64,000 bases of DNA, taken from the NCBI RefSeq assembly GCF_001610835.1, contig NZ_CP011270.1, forward strand, positions 5,350,001 through 5,414,000, read 5' to 3'. The position numbers and the translations under genes were made by a program. This document shows positions 16,001 through 23,472 of this stretch, piece by piece; the stretch's first letter is position 1, and the number at the start of each line of letters is the position of its first letter. This DNA comes from Planctomyces sp. SH-PL14 (lineage in GTDB: Bacteria; Planctomycetota; Planctomycetia; Planctomycetales; Planctomycetaceae). A model generated the notes under the pieces. It saw nothing but the letters and a program-made list of their open reading frames with translations, did no database searches and had not been told where the DNA came from.

Positions 16001-18002
16001 TGACGGGGGCGCTGTAGCGGTGCGTCCACAGGAAGCGGTGCTGGACCCGGTCGAGCGCCACCAGCCAGCCGGAGGTCGTCGGACAGACGATGATCCCCTC
16101 CCCGACGGCGGGCCAGCAGGGCCAGCCGCGGCGGACCATGTCCCGCGAGATCGTCTGCCCCACTCCCGAGATCTGCTGCGACCAGAGCGGCTCGCCGGTC
16201 GAGGCCCGCAGGCAATGGAGCGAGACGGCGTCGTTCGCCTCCCCGATGACGAACAGCTCGTCGCCGTCGACGACCGGCGCCCCGAAGAAGTACGTCCCGG
16301 CCAGCGGCGGAGCGAAGACATCCTCGATCTTCCGCCCGCCGATCCGCCACATCCGCCGGCCGGTCTGCAGGTCGTACGCCGCCAGCGAGTTCGACTTCCA
16401 GTCCCGCCCGAGGGGGTCGACGACGTCTTCCTGCTGCCAGTAGCCGTAGACGTTCTGCGGCATGAGGGCGATGTCTTCGAGGACGAAGAGCCGCCGTCCG
16501 TCGCTGCTGAGCGAGCCATGGACCCCGTCGCGATACAGGACCGAGGTGAGCGGGTGCTGCTCAGGGTTCGCCCCGTCGTAGGCGGGGCTGATGAATCCCT
16601 GGATCATCGTCCGCCCCTGCGTCCGGCGGAGCGGTTCCCCCGCCAGCAGGCGCTCCGGCGCGACGTCGCTCTCCAGCCGCCACGACGGTGCGCCGGTCTC
16701 GGCGTCAAAGACCGCCACGCCGAACAGCGTCCGGACCGCCACCTTCCCCGCGGCCGCCACGGGGAACAGCGCCGGGAGCGTCGCCTTCTTGCTCTCGATC
16801 AGGTCCCACACCAGGGTCTGGACCTGCTCCTCGACGGCATACCGCCGCACGAGGCTCTGCCGCCACCGCGAAAAGAGGAGCGGCGCGTCCGCGGCAAACA
16901 CCGCTCCGTGGGCCGCCTCGCCGTACGGCATCCGGGTGTCGCGGACGACCGTCGCCCCCCGCGCCCCTCCCGGGGTCATTCCGTCGAGCCAGGCCTGCGG
17001 AGTCAACGGCTCGGCACCGGCCACGGCGGGAGTCGCGGCAGCGGGTGCGGCGACCTGAAGGAACGGCCGCAGATCGGGAATCCCCTTCAGCAGCGCCTCC
17101 GCGGCCAGGCGATCCCCGCCCATCGCCAGCCGCCGCGCCGCGCGGACCTTCCACTCGGGGGTCTCGGTCCCGGGGGCCTTGGCGGCGATCAGCCGCCGCG
17201 TCCAGTGGGCCGAGGCGGCGTAGTCCCCCTGGTCCTCCAGAATCGCGGCAATGTCCTCCGCGGCGGTCATCCCGCCGGGAGTCGCGAAGTACCGGCTCGC
17301 CACCCGGACCAGCTCGTCGAAGCTCCCGCTCTCCTGCGCCTTGCCGCGCGCGGTCCGCGCCGGACCGTCGAACCGGTTGCGGTAGTTCCGGAGCCCCTCT
17401 TCCGGGAGAGCCAGCGTGATTCGCTCGACCTCTCCGAGGAGCGAGACCCACTGCCCCTGCGGCGTCCGGTACAGCCGGTCCTCGTCCACCTCCAGGAGGA
17501 ACTCGACGACGTCGATGGCGTCGTCCCACCGCTCGCCGCGGATTAGCGTCTGAAGCTGCCCGACCCGCCGGGAGAGTTCGACATCGCTCGCCGCGCGGGC
17601 GTCGAGCCGGTCGCGAGACCCGGACGCGGGGGCCTCATCGGGAATCGTCCCGCCCCGCTTGGCGGGGGGCTTGGCCGCGGGAGGCGGCACGTTCGGTCCG
17701 CCGAAGATCCCGCGGAGGATGTTCTGCACCGGATTCGGCTTGGCCGGCTTCTCCGGTTTCTCCGGTTTGGGGGCGGCGGGCTTGTCCGCCATGGGAGCGG
17801 GTTTGTCGGCCATCGGCGCCGGCTTCTCCGCCATCGGGGCGGGGGGCTTCTCCTTTTCCTGCGCCGCGGCCGGAGACCCCAGTCCTGCCCCCACCCCGAG
17901 CCACACCGCCAGACCGATCCCGATCCACCGCGCCGGCGGAGCGGCCTCACCGGGGTGGCCGCAGGTCCAGATCGCATTACGCCAGAACCGGCACGACAAC
18001 AT
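13014..18002 (-). CDS. Very large exported PQQ/BamB-like beta-propeller protein
   Basis: A 1662-residue protein. After a signal peptide (hydrophobic WIGIGLAVWLGVGAGLG, cleavage near AAA) comes a low-complexity Pro/Ala/Lys segment with repeats of PAPMADK. The body contains two sets of PQQ-like beta-propeller blades, recognisable by recurring AxDxxTGxxxW or LDxxTGKxxW patterns (for example LDARTGKPKW and VFDAETGAPSW), about residues 330-850 and 1130-1540. The segments between them are helical and TPR-like. The C-terminus is another Pro/Ala-rich tail. PQQ-like repeats usually form scaffolds rather than bind PQQ. I chose ATG 18002, which has GGAG 9 nt upstream; an ATG at 18065 is an alternative. 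The function is unknown; an envelope-bound scaffold is an inference. Confidence 0.85.
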   Translation of the reverse strand: MLSCRFWRNAIWTCGHPGEAAPPARWIGIGLAVWLGVGAGLGSPAAAQEKEKPPAPMAEKPAPMADKPAPMADKPAAPKPEKPEKPAKPNPVQNILRGIFGGPNVPPPAAKPPAKRGGTIPDEAPASGSRDRLDARAASDVELSRRVGQLQTLIRGERWDDAIDVVEFLLEVDEDRLYRTPQGQWVSLLGEVERITLALPEEGLRNYRNRFDGPARTARGKAQESGSFDELVRVASRYFATPGGMTAAEDIAAILEDQGDYAASAHWTRRLIAAKAPGTETPEWKVRAARRLAMGGDRLAAEALLKGIPDLRPFLQVAAPAAATPAVAGAEPLTPQAWLDGMTPGGARGATVVRDTRMPYGEAAHGAVFAADAPLLFSRWRQSLVRRYAVEEQVQTLVWDLIESKKATLPALFPVAAAGKVAVRTLFGVAVFDAETGAPSWRLESDVAPERLLAGEPLRRTQGRTMIQGFISPAYDGANPEQHPLTSVLYRDGVHGSLSSDGRRLFVLEDIALMPQNVYGYWQQEDVVDPLGRDWKSNSLAAYDLQTGRRMWRIGGRKIEDVFAPPLAGTYFFGAPVVDGDELFVIGEANDAVSLHCLRASTGEPLWSQQISGVGQTISRDMVRRGWPCWPAVGEGIIVCPTTSGWLVALDRVQHRFLWTHRYSAPVNTPNTRNGYFINQPLDLHARWYPGAPILMDGTVLFGPSELPDETGSQQPVLVALDARTGKPKWPPRPKGNSLVLAGAADGRAYVTDVLSLKAINVASGATVWETPWPELGDVPSGRGLLTETAFLQPMRSGALHEFDRQTGKIRRTQKLRAGDDAPGNLFALGGRVFSVTAQELVAWEPDQPLETFEKEAKTSPLAALRLAELYLRLQRPEDAVDAARKVETQEPELVRKRRDILWEGLWTLASGDLTAHEEAARELEQFASTATDRDALVRLHADRASAQGKFVGAWEAYRKLVATAGTEMIVDGNQTTRQDVWLADRLAQVYEKLDGEPRKEADVRRQLEGAADVPALRRVVRLFGFHPDADAAHLRLAGLLEQANDSTGAGIHLRQLQRSERPEVAALATWQLASLYERLGWTADARLLLEELRVRFPEAALPDGAAGDLAAKALERIPVASSVAMPVWTGDYEVVRVFREHQQQSRALPPFGERPAFLEDKLLQVSLQNQRIALLTTDNRTLWSAPLRSSPLEMYSQESPIVLRGPMTYVVHNGVIHAFSLLEKKPLWTHIPDLRGSARTFYRQPQFVQTYSMQKIAAFAQPRMLSRMSVATGMLGAVSDQAAVVYDRRSIQALDPESGAMLWERRGTRQDSMVYLDGDRLYLFSSSDRPVLLDVRSGRVLKKFDSGSPLDKARQVVEGGLIHCEITGKSDSRKFRIAKTTHVDLATGKVDEVWKQEFSDDSWAVPVSEREFFVVEPDGRTAVLNLQTGRVMELASVKEVLATLDPIRRRTGQLQCLMDRERIYLFVDQKMMLTNTYLPGPNIRCSGACVALDRREPKIAWQQDVSGFNLPIDRTGDLPVLPFVAVQNVNRDDLHFQDIKLRVLDKSTGKALVDWQGKSYSSHIQGIVADFPGRAIEFRSYNETFLVRPAVAGAAPVIPAAGDAPGVAPGPPVEKGGDKGAEKGAADPAPAPAPTPAPRTRPADSILPAPKDREKAPAREI

Positions 18003-18092
18003 CAGGCGGCACTCCGTGGTGGAATCGGCGGACCGTCCGGTGGGCGAACGGTCCAGCGGGACCATGCGGCAGTATATCGCGGGGGAGGGGGA

Positions 18093-18285
18093 AGGCTTAA
18101 GGCTGAAGGCGGAAGGGAGAGCGCCGAAGGGGAGGGGAGAGGGTCCACGAGGGAGACGATCTCGAACCGCGCAGGCTGTCTCGCGCCAACGGCGTGAAAC
18201 AATCCAGCCTGGGGTAGCCGCCCCAGGTTGGCTCTCGACCTTCCGCCTTCCGTCCGAATCCCTTCCGCCTCCCCCCTCCCTCTCC
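18093..18285. repeat. GGCGGAAGG-type repeat arms and a GCCTGGGG hairpin
   Basis: Words of the form AAGGCTGAAGGCGGAAGG near 18093-18116 are mirrored by CGACCTTCCGCCTTCCG near 18236-18252. Between them a 7-bp stem CCTGGGG/CCCCAGG (18208-18214 and 18221-18227) has a 6-nt loop. The element fills the divergent gap between the PQQ-like gene and the ferredoxin-like gene. Confidence 0.65.
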
Positions 18286-18334
18286 CTATCATCGCTCGCG
18301 GGTCCCCATCGCTCCGTCAGCCGCTCAATCTCCC

Positions 18335-18652
18335 ATGCCCAAGGTCACCTTCGTCACCGAGAAGAACGAAAAGAAGGTCGTCGACGTGCCGGTCGGCGCC
18401 AACCTCCGGAAGCAGGCCCGTGAGAACGGGATCCCGCTCGCCTGGCGGGTCCAGGTGACGGCGGGCCAGCAGAATGTCAGCCCTCCGGGACTGCTGGAGA
18501 AGTTCGCCGGTCTCGTCGATCCGCTGACCTTCAGCGCCCGGATCGGCCACGAAGACGAGATCCGCCTCGCCAGCCTGTGCACCGTCCAGGGAGACTGCAC
18601 GGTCAAGACCAGCGCCCCGCTCAACCTGGAAGGCGAAGTCTTCTGGCAGTGA
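18335..18652 (+). CDS. Ferredoxin-fold protein lacking the [2Fe-2S] cysteine cluster
   Basis: The 105-residue product keeps the framework of a 2Fe-2S ferredoxin-like protein: a start of VTFVTEKNEKK, GANLRKQARENGIPL, then VSPPGLLEKF, IGHEDEIRLASLCTVQGDC, and an NLxGExFWQ end. Plant-type ferredoxins carry a CxxxxCxxC cluster plus one distal Cys. Here the sequence jumps from GIPLAW to RVQVTAGQQNVSP, and the segment expected to hold the first three ligands is absent; only two cysteines (LCTVQGDC) remain. It therefore probably cannot bind the usual cluster. The frame is intact, so the loss is not a simple frameshift. It lies downstream of a divergent gap and 49 bp from a convergent DUF1501 gene. 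Confidence 0.75.
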   Translation: MPKVTFVTEKNEKKVVDVPVGANLRKQARENGIPLAWRVQVTAGQQNVSPPGLLEKFAGLVDPLTFSARIGHEDEIRLASLCTVQGDCTVKTSAPLNLEGEVFWQ

Positions 18653-18701
18653 AGCGCTCCGGCCCCAGGGAGCCTCCCGCCGGCCTCGCCGCCCGGCCGC
18701 T

Positions 18702-20063
18702 TCAGAACAGCTCCCGGACGATGTTCCCCTGCGAGAGGGGCATCGGCCGGCCGTCGCTCATGGCGTAGTTCGTCGCCAGCGGGTCGTAGCCGAGGGCGGA
18801 GAAGACGGTCGCGTGGATGTCGGCCGGCGTGATCGGACGGGCCTTGGGAGCGGCTCCCGTCTTGTCGGACTCGCCGATCACCTGCCCCCCGCGGATTCCC
18901 CCTCCGGCAAGGACCATCGTGTAGCAGTGGGGCCAGTGGTCGCGTCCGCCGTCCTTGTTGATGATCGGCGTCCGGCCGAAGTCCCCCATCCAGATCACGA
19001 GCGTGCTGTCGAGGAGCCCCCGCTCGGAGAGGTCGTCGAGCAGTGCCGCGTACGCCTGCTCCATCGGCGGGACGAGGCGGTTCTTGAGCTGCTTGAAGTT
19101 GTCCTTGTGCGTGTCCCAGGTGATGCTCGGCCCATTGACGGTCGAGACGAACCGCACCCCCGACTCCACGAGCCGCCGGGCCAGGAGGTGCGACTGCCCC
19201 CACGAGTGCTTCCCGTAGCGGGCCCGGACGGCGTCCGGCTCCTTCGTGAGATCGAAGGCGTCCGCCTGGGAGCTCGCGGTGACGAGCGAAATCGCCCGCT
19301 CGTGCGCCACCGCCAGGTCGCTCGCCAGCGGCGTGTCGACCGGCCGGCTCTTTCGATCGAGCTCCCCCAGGAGCTGCTGCCGCTCGGCGAACCGGGCGGA
19401 GGTCATGTTCTCGGGGAGCCCCATGTTGGGGACCTTGAAGTTCCGCTCGTCCGGATCGGCATTGAGCACGAACGGGTCGAACCGCGAGCCGAGGCAGCCG
19501 CCGAACTGGCCCGGCGTGAGATAGACGAAGCTGTCGCAGTGCGGCCGCGGCGTGATGACGTACGGCGGGATCGCTCCCGCGTAGCCGTCCCGCTGGGCGA
19601 GCCAGCCGACCAGCGTCCCGAAGCTCGGGAAGTCGGCCCGGCTCGGCGTGATGAGGGTGCTGTCCTGCGGATAGGCCCGGCCGACCGTCGACCAGTACAT
19701 CCCGGAGTTGTGCGCGCTCTGGCCGTGGTGCAGCGACCGGACGATCGCCAGCTTGTCGGCCCGCTTGGCCATCTGCGGGAGGAGCTCGGAGATCTGGATT
19801 CCGGGGACGTTCGTGTCGATCGGCCGGAATTCGCCCCGGACGGCGTCGGGGGCCTCGGGCTTCAGGTCCCACAGGTCGGTGTGGCTGGGGGCCCCGCAGT
19901 TGAAGATCATGATGACGGACTTGGCCCGTCCCGCGGTCGCGGCCGGCGCCCCCTGTCCGCTCCGCCCCCACAGCGACAGCGTCGCGGCGGCCGAAGCGGT
20001 CAGAAGCTCTCTTCGCGATGCGCGTGCCGCGCCACCAGGGGGGCGGGGGCGTTCTCCAGGCAT
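18702..20063 (-). CDS. DUF1501 family protein (Tat-type signal)
   Basis: A 453-residue protein. Its N-terminus has a twin-arginine-like SRRELLTASAAATLSLWG, suggesting folded export. The family pattern is visible: VIMIFNCGAPSHTDLWDLKP, a SEAP-like region, RSLHHGQSAHNSG, and DHWPHCYTMVLAGGGIRGG with the late GRTP motif. DUF1501 is related to the alkaline phosphatase/sulfatase fold and is widespread in planctomycetes, usually next to DUF1549/DUF1553 cytochrome-like genes; those partners are not present here. No biochemical role is established for most members. The start at 20063 precedes the signal by 14 residues. A second DUF1501 gene lies at 62341-63765. Confidence 0.88.
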   Translation of the reverse strand: MPGERPRPPGGAARASRRELLTASAAATLSLWGRSGQGAPAATAGRAKSVIMIFNCGAPSHTDLWDLKPEAPDAVRGEFRPIDTNVPGIQISELLPQMAKRADKLAIVRSLHHGQSAHNSGMYWSTVGRAYPQDSTLITPSRADFPSFGTLVGWLAQRDGYAGAIPPYVITPRPHCDSFVYLTPGQFGGCLGSRFDPFVLNADPDERNFKVPNMGLPENMTSARFAERQQLLGELDRKSRPVDTPLASDLAVAHERAISLVTASSQADAFDLTKEPDAVRARYGKHSWGQSHLLARRLVESGVRFVSTVNGPSITWDTHKDNFKQLKNRLVPPMEQAYAALLDDLSERGLLDSTLVIWMGDFGRTPIINKDGGRDHWPHCYTMVLAGGGIRGGQVIGESDKTGAAPKARPITPADIHATVFSALGYDPLATNYAMSDGRPMPLSQGNIVRELF

Positions 20064-20290
20064 GTCTGGCTCCGAAGGATCTCGGAAAGGAACCCATCAC
20101 GGCGCATTGATACGTCCCCTTTTACCGCGATTTTCCGTCCTGACGCAAGGGAGTCTTGCCGCGGGCCGAACGTCCGTGCCGGGGTCGGCAGCACGAAGGC
20201 CGCGCATCCCCGGCCGGACCTTGATCTTGGTCCGCCGGACGATCACTCTGGAAACAGCAAATGGCGATTTGAGCATCGCCCAGCCCGCCG

Positions 20291-20357
20291 GACCCCGCTG
20301 GCCCCTCCGCTGGACCCCGCCGGCCACTCCGCCGAACCCCGCCGGCCACTCCGCCGA
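20291..20357. repeat. Three tandem 22-bp units
   Basis: Two perfect units, ACCCCGCCGGCCACTCCGCC plus GA, lie at 20314-20335 and 20336-20357; a degenerate third unit occupies 20291-20312. The array sits 35 bp upstream of the start of the small secreted protein gene. The rest of the 20064-20391 gap holds nothing I recognise. Confidence 0.85.
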
Positions 20358-20391
20358 ACCCCGCACCTTCGATTCCCGACCGAGAACCTCC

Positions 20392-20790
20392 ATGACCTCC
20401 CGCCCTCTCCGTGGTCTCCCGCTCCTCGCGGCCGCCGTCTGCCTGCTTTCGTCGTCCGTTCTTCTCGCCGGCGGCCCGGTGTACCGCGGGACATGGCAGA
20501 GCCAGACGACCGGCCACCACGGCCGGCTGCGGATGCGGGTCCTGGAGACGAGCGGATCGACCTACCGGGTCCGCTTCAGCGGGACGTTCCTGGGGGTGGT
20601 CCCCTTCGTCTATTCGACCCCGATGACCGTCACCGGCCGGACCGCGGACGGCGGCGTGACCCTCTACGGCCAGTCCAAGCTGCCGATCTTCGGCGACTTC
20701 CGCTCGAACGCCTACATGAACGGCAGCCAGTTCACCGCGACCTACACGTCGGCGAAGGACCGCGGCCAGTTCCTGATGCAGCGGCGGTAG
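20392..20790 (+). CDS. Small exported protein of unknown function
   Basis: A 132-residue product with a clear signal peptide (hydrophobic LLAAAVCLLSSSVLLAGG, about residues 10-27). The mature region is about 105 residues of predicted beta structure, starting GPVYRGTWQSQTTGHHG and containing FSGTFLGVVPFVYS. The repeating RGTW, RFSGTF and FTATYTS strands resemble the small beta-barrel proteins with a lipocalin-like layout seen in planctomycetes, but I cannot assign a family. It is convergent with the lipoprotein gene, whose stop is 28 bp away. Confidence 0.65.
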   Translation: MTSRPLRGLPLLAAAVCLLSSSVLLAGGPVYRGTWQSQTTGHHGRLRMRVLETSGSTYRVRFSGTFLGVVPFVYSTPMTVTGRTADGGVTLYGQSKLPIFGDFRSNAYMNGSQFTATYTSAKDRGQFLMQRR

Positions 20791-20817
20791 CCCGGGCGGT
20801 CCTCGCCCGCCGCCCGG

Positions 20818-21291
20818 TCATTTCTTCTTCTTGGCCCCGACCAGCATGAAGTCGATCGGCTTGTCGGCGGTCGTCACCTCGCCGATCAGTTCGGAGACGT
20901 TCGGGTCGCTGTACCGCGGGGGGAGCGACTCGACCGCCCCGACATCGGCCGCCGACTGTCCCATCGGGATGGGGGAACCGTCTTTCTGCGACATCCGGGA
21001 GAGGACGACCTTGTACTTGCCGGGGGGGACCCCTTCGTCGGTCCCGTGCCATTTCAAGGTGTACTTGCCCGATTCATCGGTCGATCCGAAGCCCCCGCTT
21101 CCGGCCTTCGCCGTTTCGGGGAGGAACGAGACGGCGGCGAACGTGAGAGGCATTCCGTCCAGCGTGATCGTCCCCGAGACGGAGACCCGGTTCGCCGGAG
21201 CGGTCGAGCCCCCTCCGCCGCAGCCCGCCAGCGTCGACAGGAGAGCAATGGCGCAGCCGATGCGGATTCGAGAGGAGACGAGAGACATCAT
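20818..21291 (-). CDS. Lipoprotein with carboxypeptidase-regulatory-like domain
   Basis: The 157-residue product has a lipoprotein signal: basic start, hydrophobic IGCAIALLSTLAGC, with Cys25 as the lipid-attachment residue in LAGC. The mature domain has the signature of a transthyretin-like/carboxypeptidase regulatory domain: VSGTITLDGMPLTFAAVSF, ESGKYTLKW and VPPGKYKVVLS. These small lipoproteins are common in planctomycetes and their role is unknown. The double-ATG start at 21291 has AAGGA upstream; the frame extends further but without a signal. It is the last gene of a minus-strand run that includes the DUF1559 protein. Confidence 0.85.
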   Translation of the reverse strand: MMSLVSSRIRIGCAIALLSTLAGCGGGGSTAPANRVSVSGTITLDGMPLTFAAVSFLPETAKAGSGGFGSTDESGKYTLKWHGTDEGVPPGKYKVVLSRMSQKDGSPIPMGQSAADVGAVESLPPRYSDPNVSELIGEVTTADKPIDFMLVGAKKKK

Positions 21292-21443
21292 GGGAACAGC
21301 GCATCCTTGAAGAATCGAAGCGGAATGAAAACGCTCACACCGCGGTGACCCGGTACAGGTCAGCGGCGGCGTGCGGCAGAGGAGTGGCAAGAATCGTGCT
21401 ATACCCCCGTGGAAGGGGGGAAGAAGGCCCGCTCGATAGCGTT

Positions 21444-22442
21444 TCAGAACTCACCGACGGGCTGGCCGTCAGCGATCAGGCCCAGCCGCGTTCGGGTCAC
21501 CAGATCCATGCTGTCCGTGACGAAGCGGACGGCGCCGTCCCCCAGCAGGATCGTCGCCCCCCCGGCGTGAACACTTCCAGCCGCCCCCCAGTTGGCGAGT
21601 TTCGGCGGTTGGTTCGTCATCGGTGGAGTCCACGAGCAGCAGAGCCAGAAGTTGATCGGGTTGGTCTGCGAGAAATTGATCCCGTGACCGACCCACTTCG
21701 CGTAGCCCCAAGTCCCGGTGACGCCGTTCCGGACATCCAGCGTGGCCTCACACACGGCGACGCTGTTGCTCAGGCCGTCTGCCGCGTCCCGGATTCTCGC
21801 GGAGCTGTTGATCCCGAACATGAACTTGCTCGCCGAAGCGATCGAATCGTAAAGCGTGCATGTGTTCGAATAGTTATTCGTGCTGAAGTCGTAGTTGGTC
21901 TTGGCTCCGAACAGGCCCGCCGTTCCTCCGTTGACGATGGAGTAGTCGCCGCTGGTTGTGGATCGGTAATACCGATCTCCGAAGTCCGACGGACAAAGGA
22001 AGGCCGGGAGAGAGACGGACACGACGGCGTCGTTCGTACCCGCCGCGGTCCCCTGAATCGTGCCGATGCCTGCGGCCCGCTTATGGTCGCTCGCCGGCAA
22101 ATCGTGATTGTACTTGTTGTACAGTCCCTGCTGGTCGATGTACGGCAGAAGCATCGTCCAGCCGCGGGTGTTGCGGATCGGGTTGGGGGCGAATCCCACT
22201 TCGCATTCGCCGGGATTCACGACGGAGAACGGAAAGATCCCATGGGTCTCATGGTAACTGTGGAGAGCGATGCCGATCTGCTTGAGGTTGTTCTGACACT
22301 GCGACCGGCGGGCCGCTTCCCGGGCCTGCTGGACGGCCGGAAGTAGAATTGCCACCAGGACCGCGATGATGGCGATGACGACGAGCAGCTCGATGAGTGT
22401 GAAACCTCGCGCACGCCGACGCCGAACACATGCTGTGAACAT
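21444..22442 (-). CDS. DUF1559 pseudopilin-like protein 1
   Basis: A 332-residue protein. A short basic N-terminus is followed by the prepilin motif [12 protein letters not shown], whose cleavage would leave a Phe at the mature N-terminus, then one membrane helix and [14 protein letters not shown]. The large C-terminal domain ends with the H-X9-DG motif ([12 protein letters not shown]). DUF1559 proteins resemble type II secretion or type IV pilus minor subunits and occur in tens of copies in planctomycete genomes; the role is unknown. I place the start at ATG 22442, directly before the basic region. The second copy lies at 57752-58882, and both are next to a PepSY-TM gene. Confidence 0.9.
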   Translation of the reverse strand: MFTACVRRRRARGFTLIELLVVIAIIAVLVAILLPAVQQAREAARRSQCQNNLKQIGIALHSYHETHGIFPFSVVNPGECEVGFAPNPIRNTRGWTMLLPYIDQQGLYNKYNHDLPASDHKRAAGIGTIQGTAAGTNDAVVSVSLPAFLCPSDFGDRYYRSTTSGDYSIVNGGTAGLFGAKTNYDFSTNNYSNTCTLYDSIASASKFMFGINSSARIRDAADGLSNSVAVCEATLDVRNGVTGTWGYAKWVGHGINFSQTNPINFWLCCSWTPPMTNQPPKLANWGAAGSVHAGGATILLGDGAVRFVTDSMDLVTRTRLGLIADGQPVGEF

Positions 22443-22662
22443 GAAGAGCAGACTCCGCGCTATGAGTTGGGAAGGGACTGATGTGAAGGGATTTTGATTC
22501 TTCACACAAATCTGCATCAGTGTCAACCGATGCGTTGCTGCAAATCGAAGCACCTGAGTGGATCGAGTCGCGGCGAACCCCGAACGCCTAGAGGGGATTG
22601 CGTCGTCAAGAAGCACGGACGCCTGGGAGATGAAGGGCCACGAGACCGACCGCGGAGTCCCC

Positions 22663-23472
22663 TTACGGCACCCACAGGATGGCGATCACGACGAGCACGA
22701 TCGTCCCCACGACCGCCGTCAGGACGCCGCTCATCCGCTTGCGGCGGAGGTAAAAGATCAACACGAAGCCGGTGATCGAGACGAACACCATCAGCAGCGC
22801 GGTAACGTCGATGACCCAGGACCAGACCTCGCCGCTGTCGCGCCCCTTGTGGAGGTCGTTCATGACCGCCATCAGCCCCATGACGGTCTGCGTGGCGTTG
22901 TAGGTCCCGGCCGCGCGGTCGATGAAGACGTCCGCGGCGTAACCCGGGCCCTTGAAGAGGACCATGCACTCGTAGTCGTCGATCCGGAACTCGCTCACCG
23001 CGCCGCGGAGGCCGTGCTCCTTCCGCAGGTGCTCGACGACTTCCAGCTTCGCAACGGTCTCGTTCGCCGGCGCGGCGCCAGTCTCTGATGCTGCCGGATC
23101 GCTCTCCGCCCCCTCCGGCGCCGCCTCCATCGGCCGCGGCGCCACCCACGCCGTCGGCAGGCTCCCCTTCAGCTCCGTGACGGTCTGAACGTCCCCGCCG
23201 AACCACGTCGGGTGGTTCAGCGTGATCCCCGTTACGGCAAAGAACATCAGGGCCGCAAAGCCGATCAGCGACACATAGATGTGCAGCCACCGCACGGCCG
23301 ACGCGAAGCGGTTCGAAAGGCTTCGCGGCGGACGGGGCTTGGGCTGGCTCCCCGTGGAGGGGGTTCCGTTCGGACCGACTTCACTTGGCCGCCGGCTTGG
23401 ACTCACCTGCGGGGGCACCTGCGGCGGGGACAGCTGCTCGATATTCGTAAGCGGCGGACTCGAATTCGACAT
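22663..23472 (-). CDS. PepSY-associated transmembrane protein 1
   Basis: A 269-residue protein. The N-terminal 45 residues are polar and Pro-rich. A helix with [18 protein letters not shown] (His in the first helix) and [12 protein letters not shown] follows. A periplasmic PepSY-like domain lies at about 105-190. Two more helices occupy the C-terminus ([19 protein letters not shown] and [16 protein letters not shown]). PepSY-TM proteins are linked to siderophore reduction and to flavin-dependent electron transfer. ATG 23472 makes the gene overlap the ApbE-like gene by 92 bp; a GTG nearer the upstream stop (within CAGGTGAGTCC) would reduce the overlap and is a real alternative. It is the third gene of an apparent operon. 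Confidence 0.85.
   Translation of the reverse strand: MSNSSPPLTNIEQLSPPQVPPQVSPSRRPSEVGPNGTPSTGSQPKPRPPRSLSNRFASAVRWLHIYVSLIGFAALMFFAVTGITLNHPTWFGGDVQTVTELKGSLPTAWVAPRPMEAAPEGAESDPAASETGAAPANETVAKLEVVEHLRKEHGLRGAVSEFRIDDYECMVLFKGPGYAADVFIDRAAGTYNATQTVMGLMAVMNDLHKGRDSGEVWSWVIDVTALLMVFVSITGFVLIFYLRRKRMSGVLTAVVGTIVLVVIAILWVP

Noticed and set aside
12423-17546. A 1707-codon open frame on the plus strand opposite the PQQ-like gene
   Set aside because: It is the high-GC antisense shadow of a gene with a signal peptide and clear PQQ-like repeats, is extremely Arg/Pro-rich and begins in a repeat.
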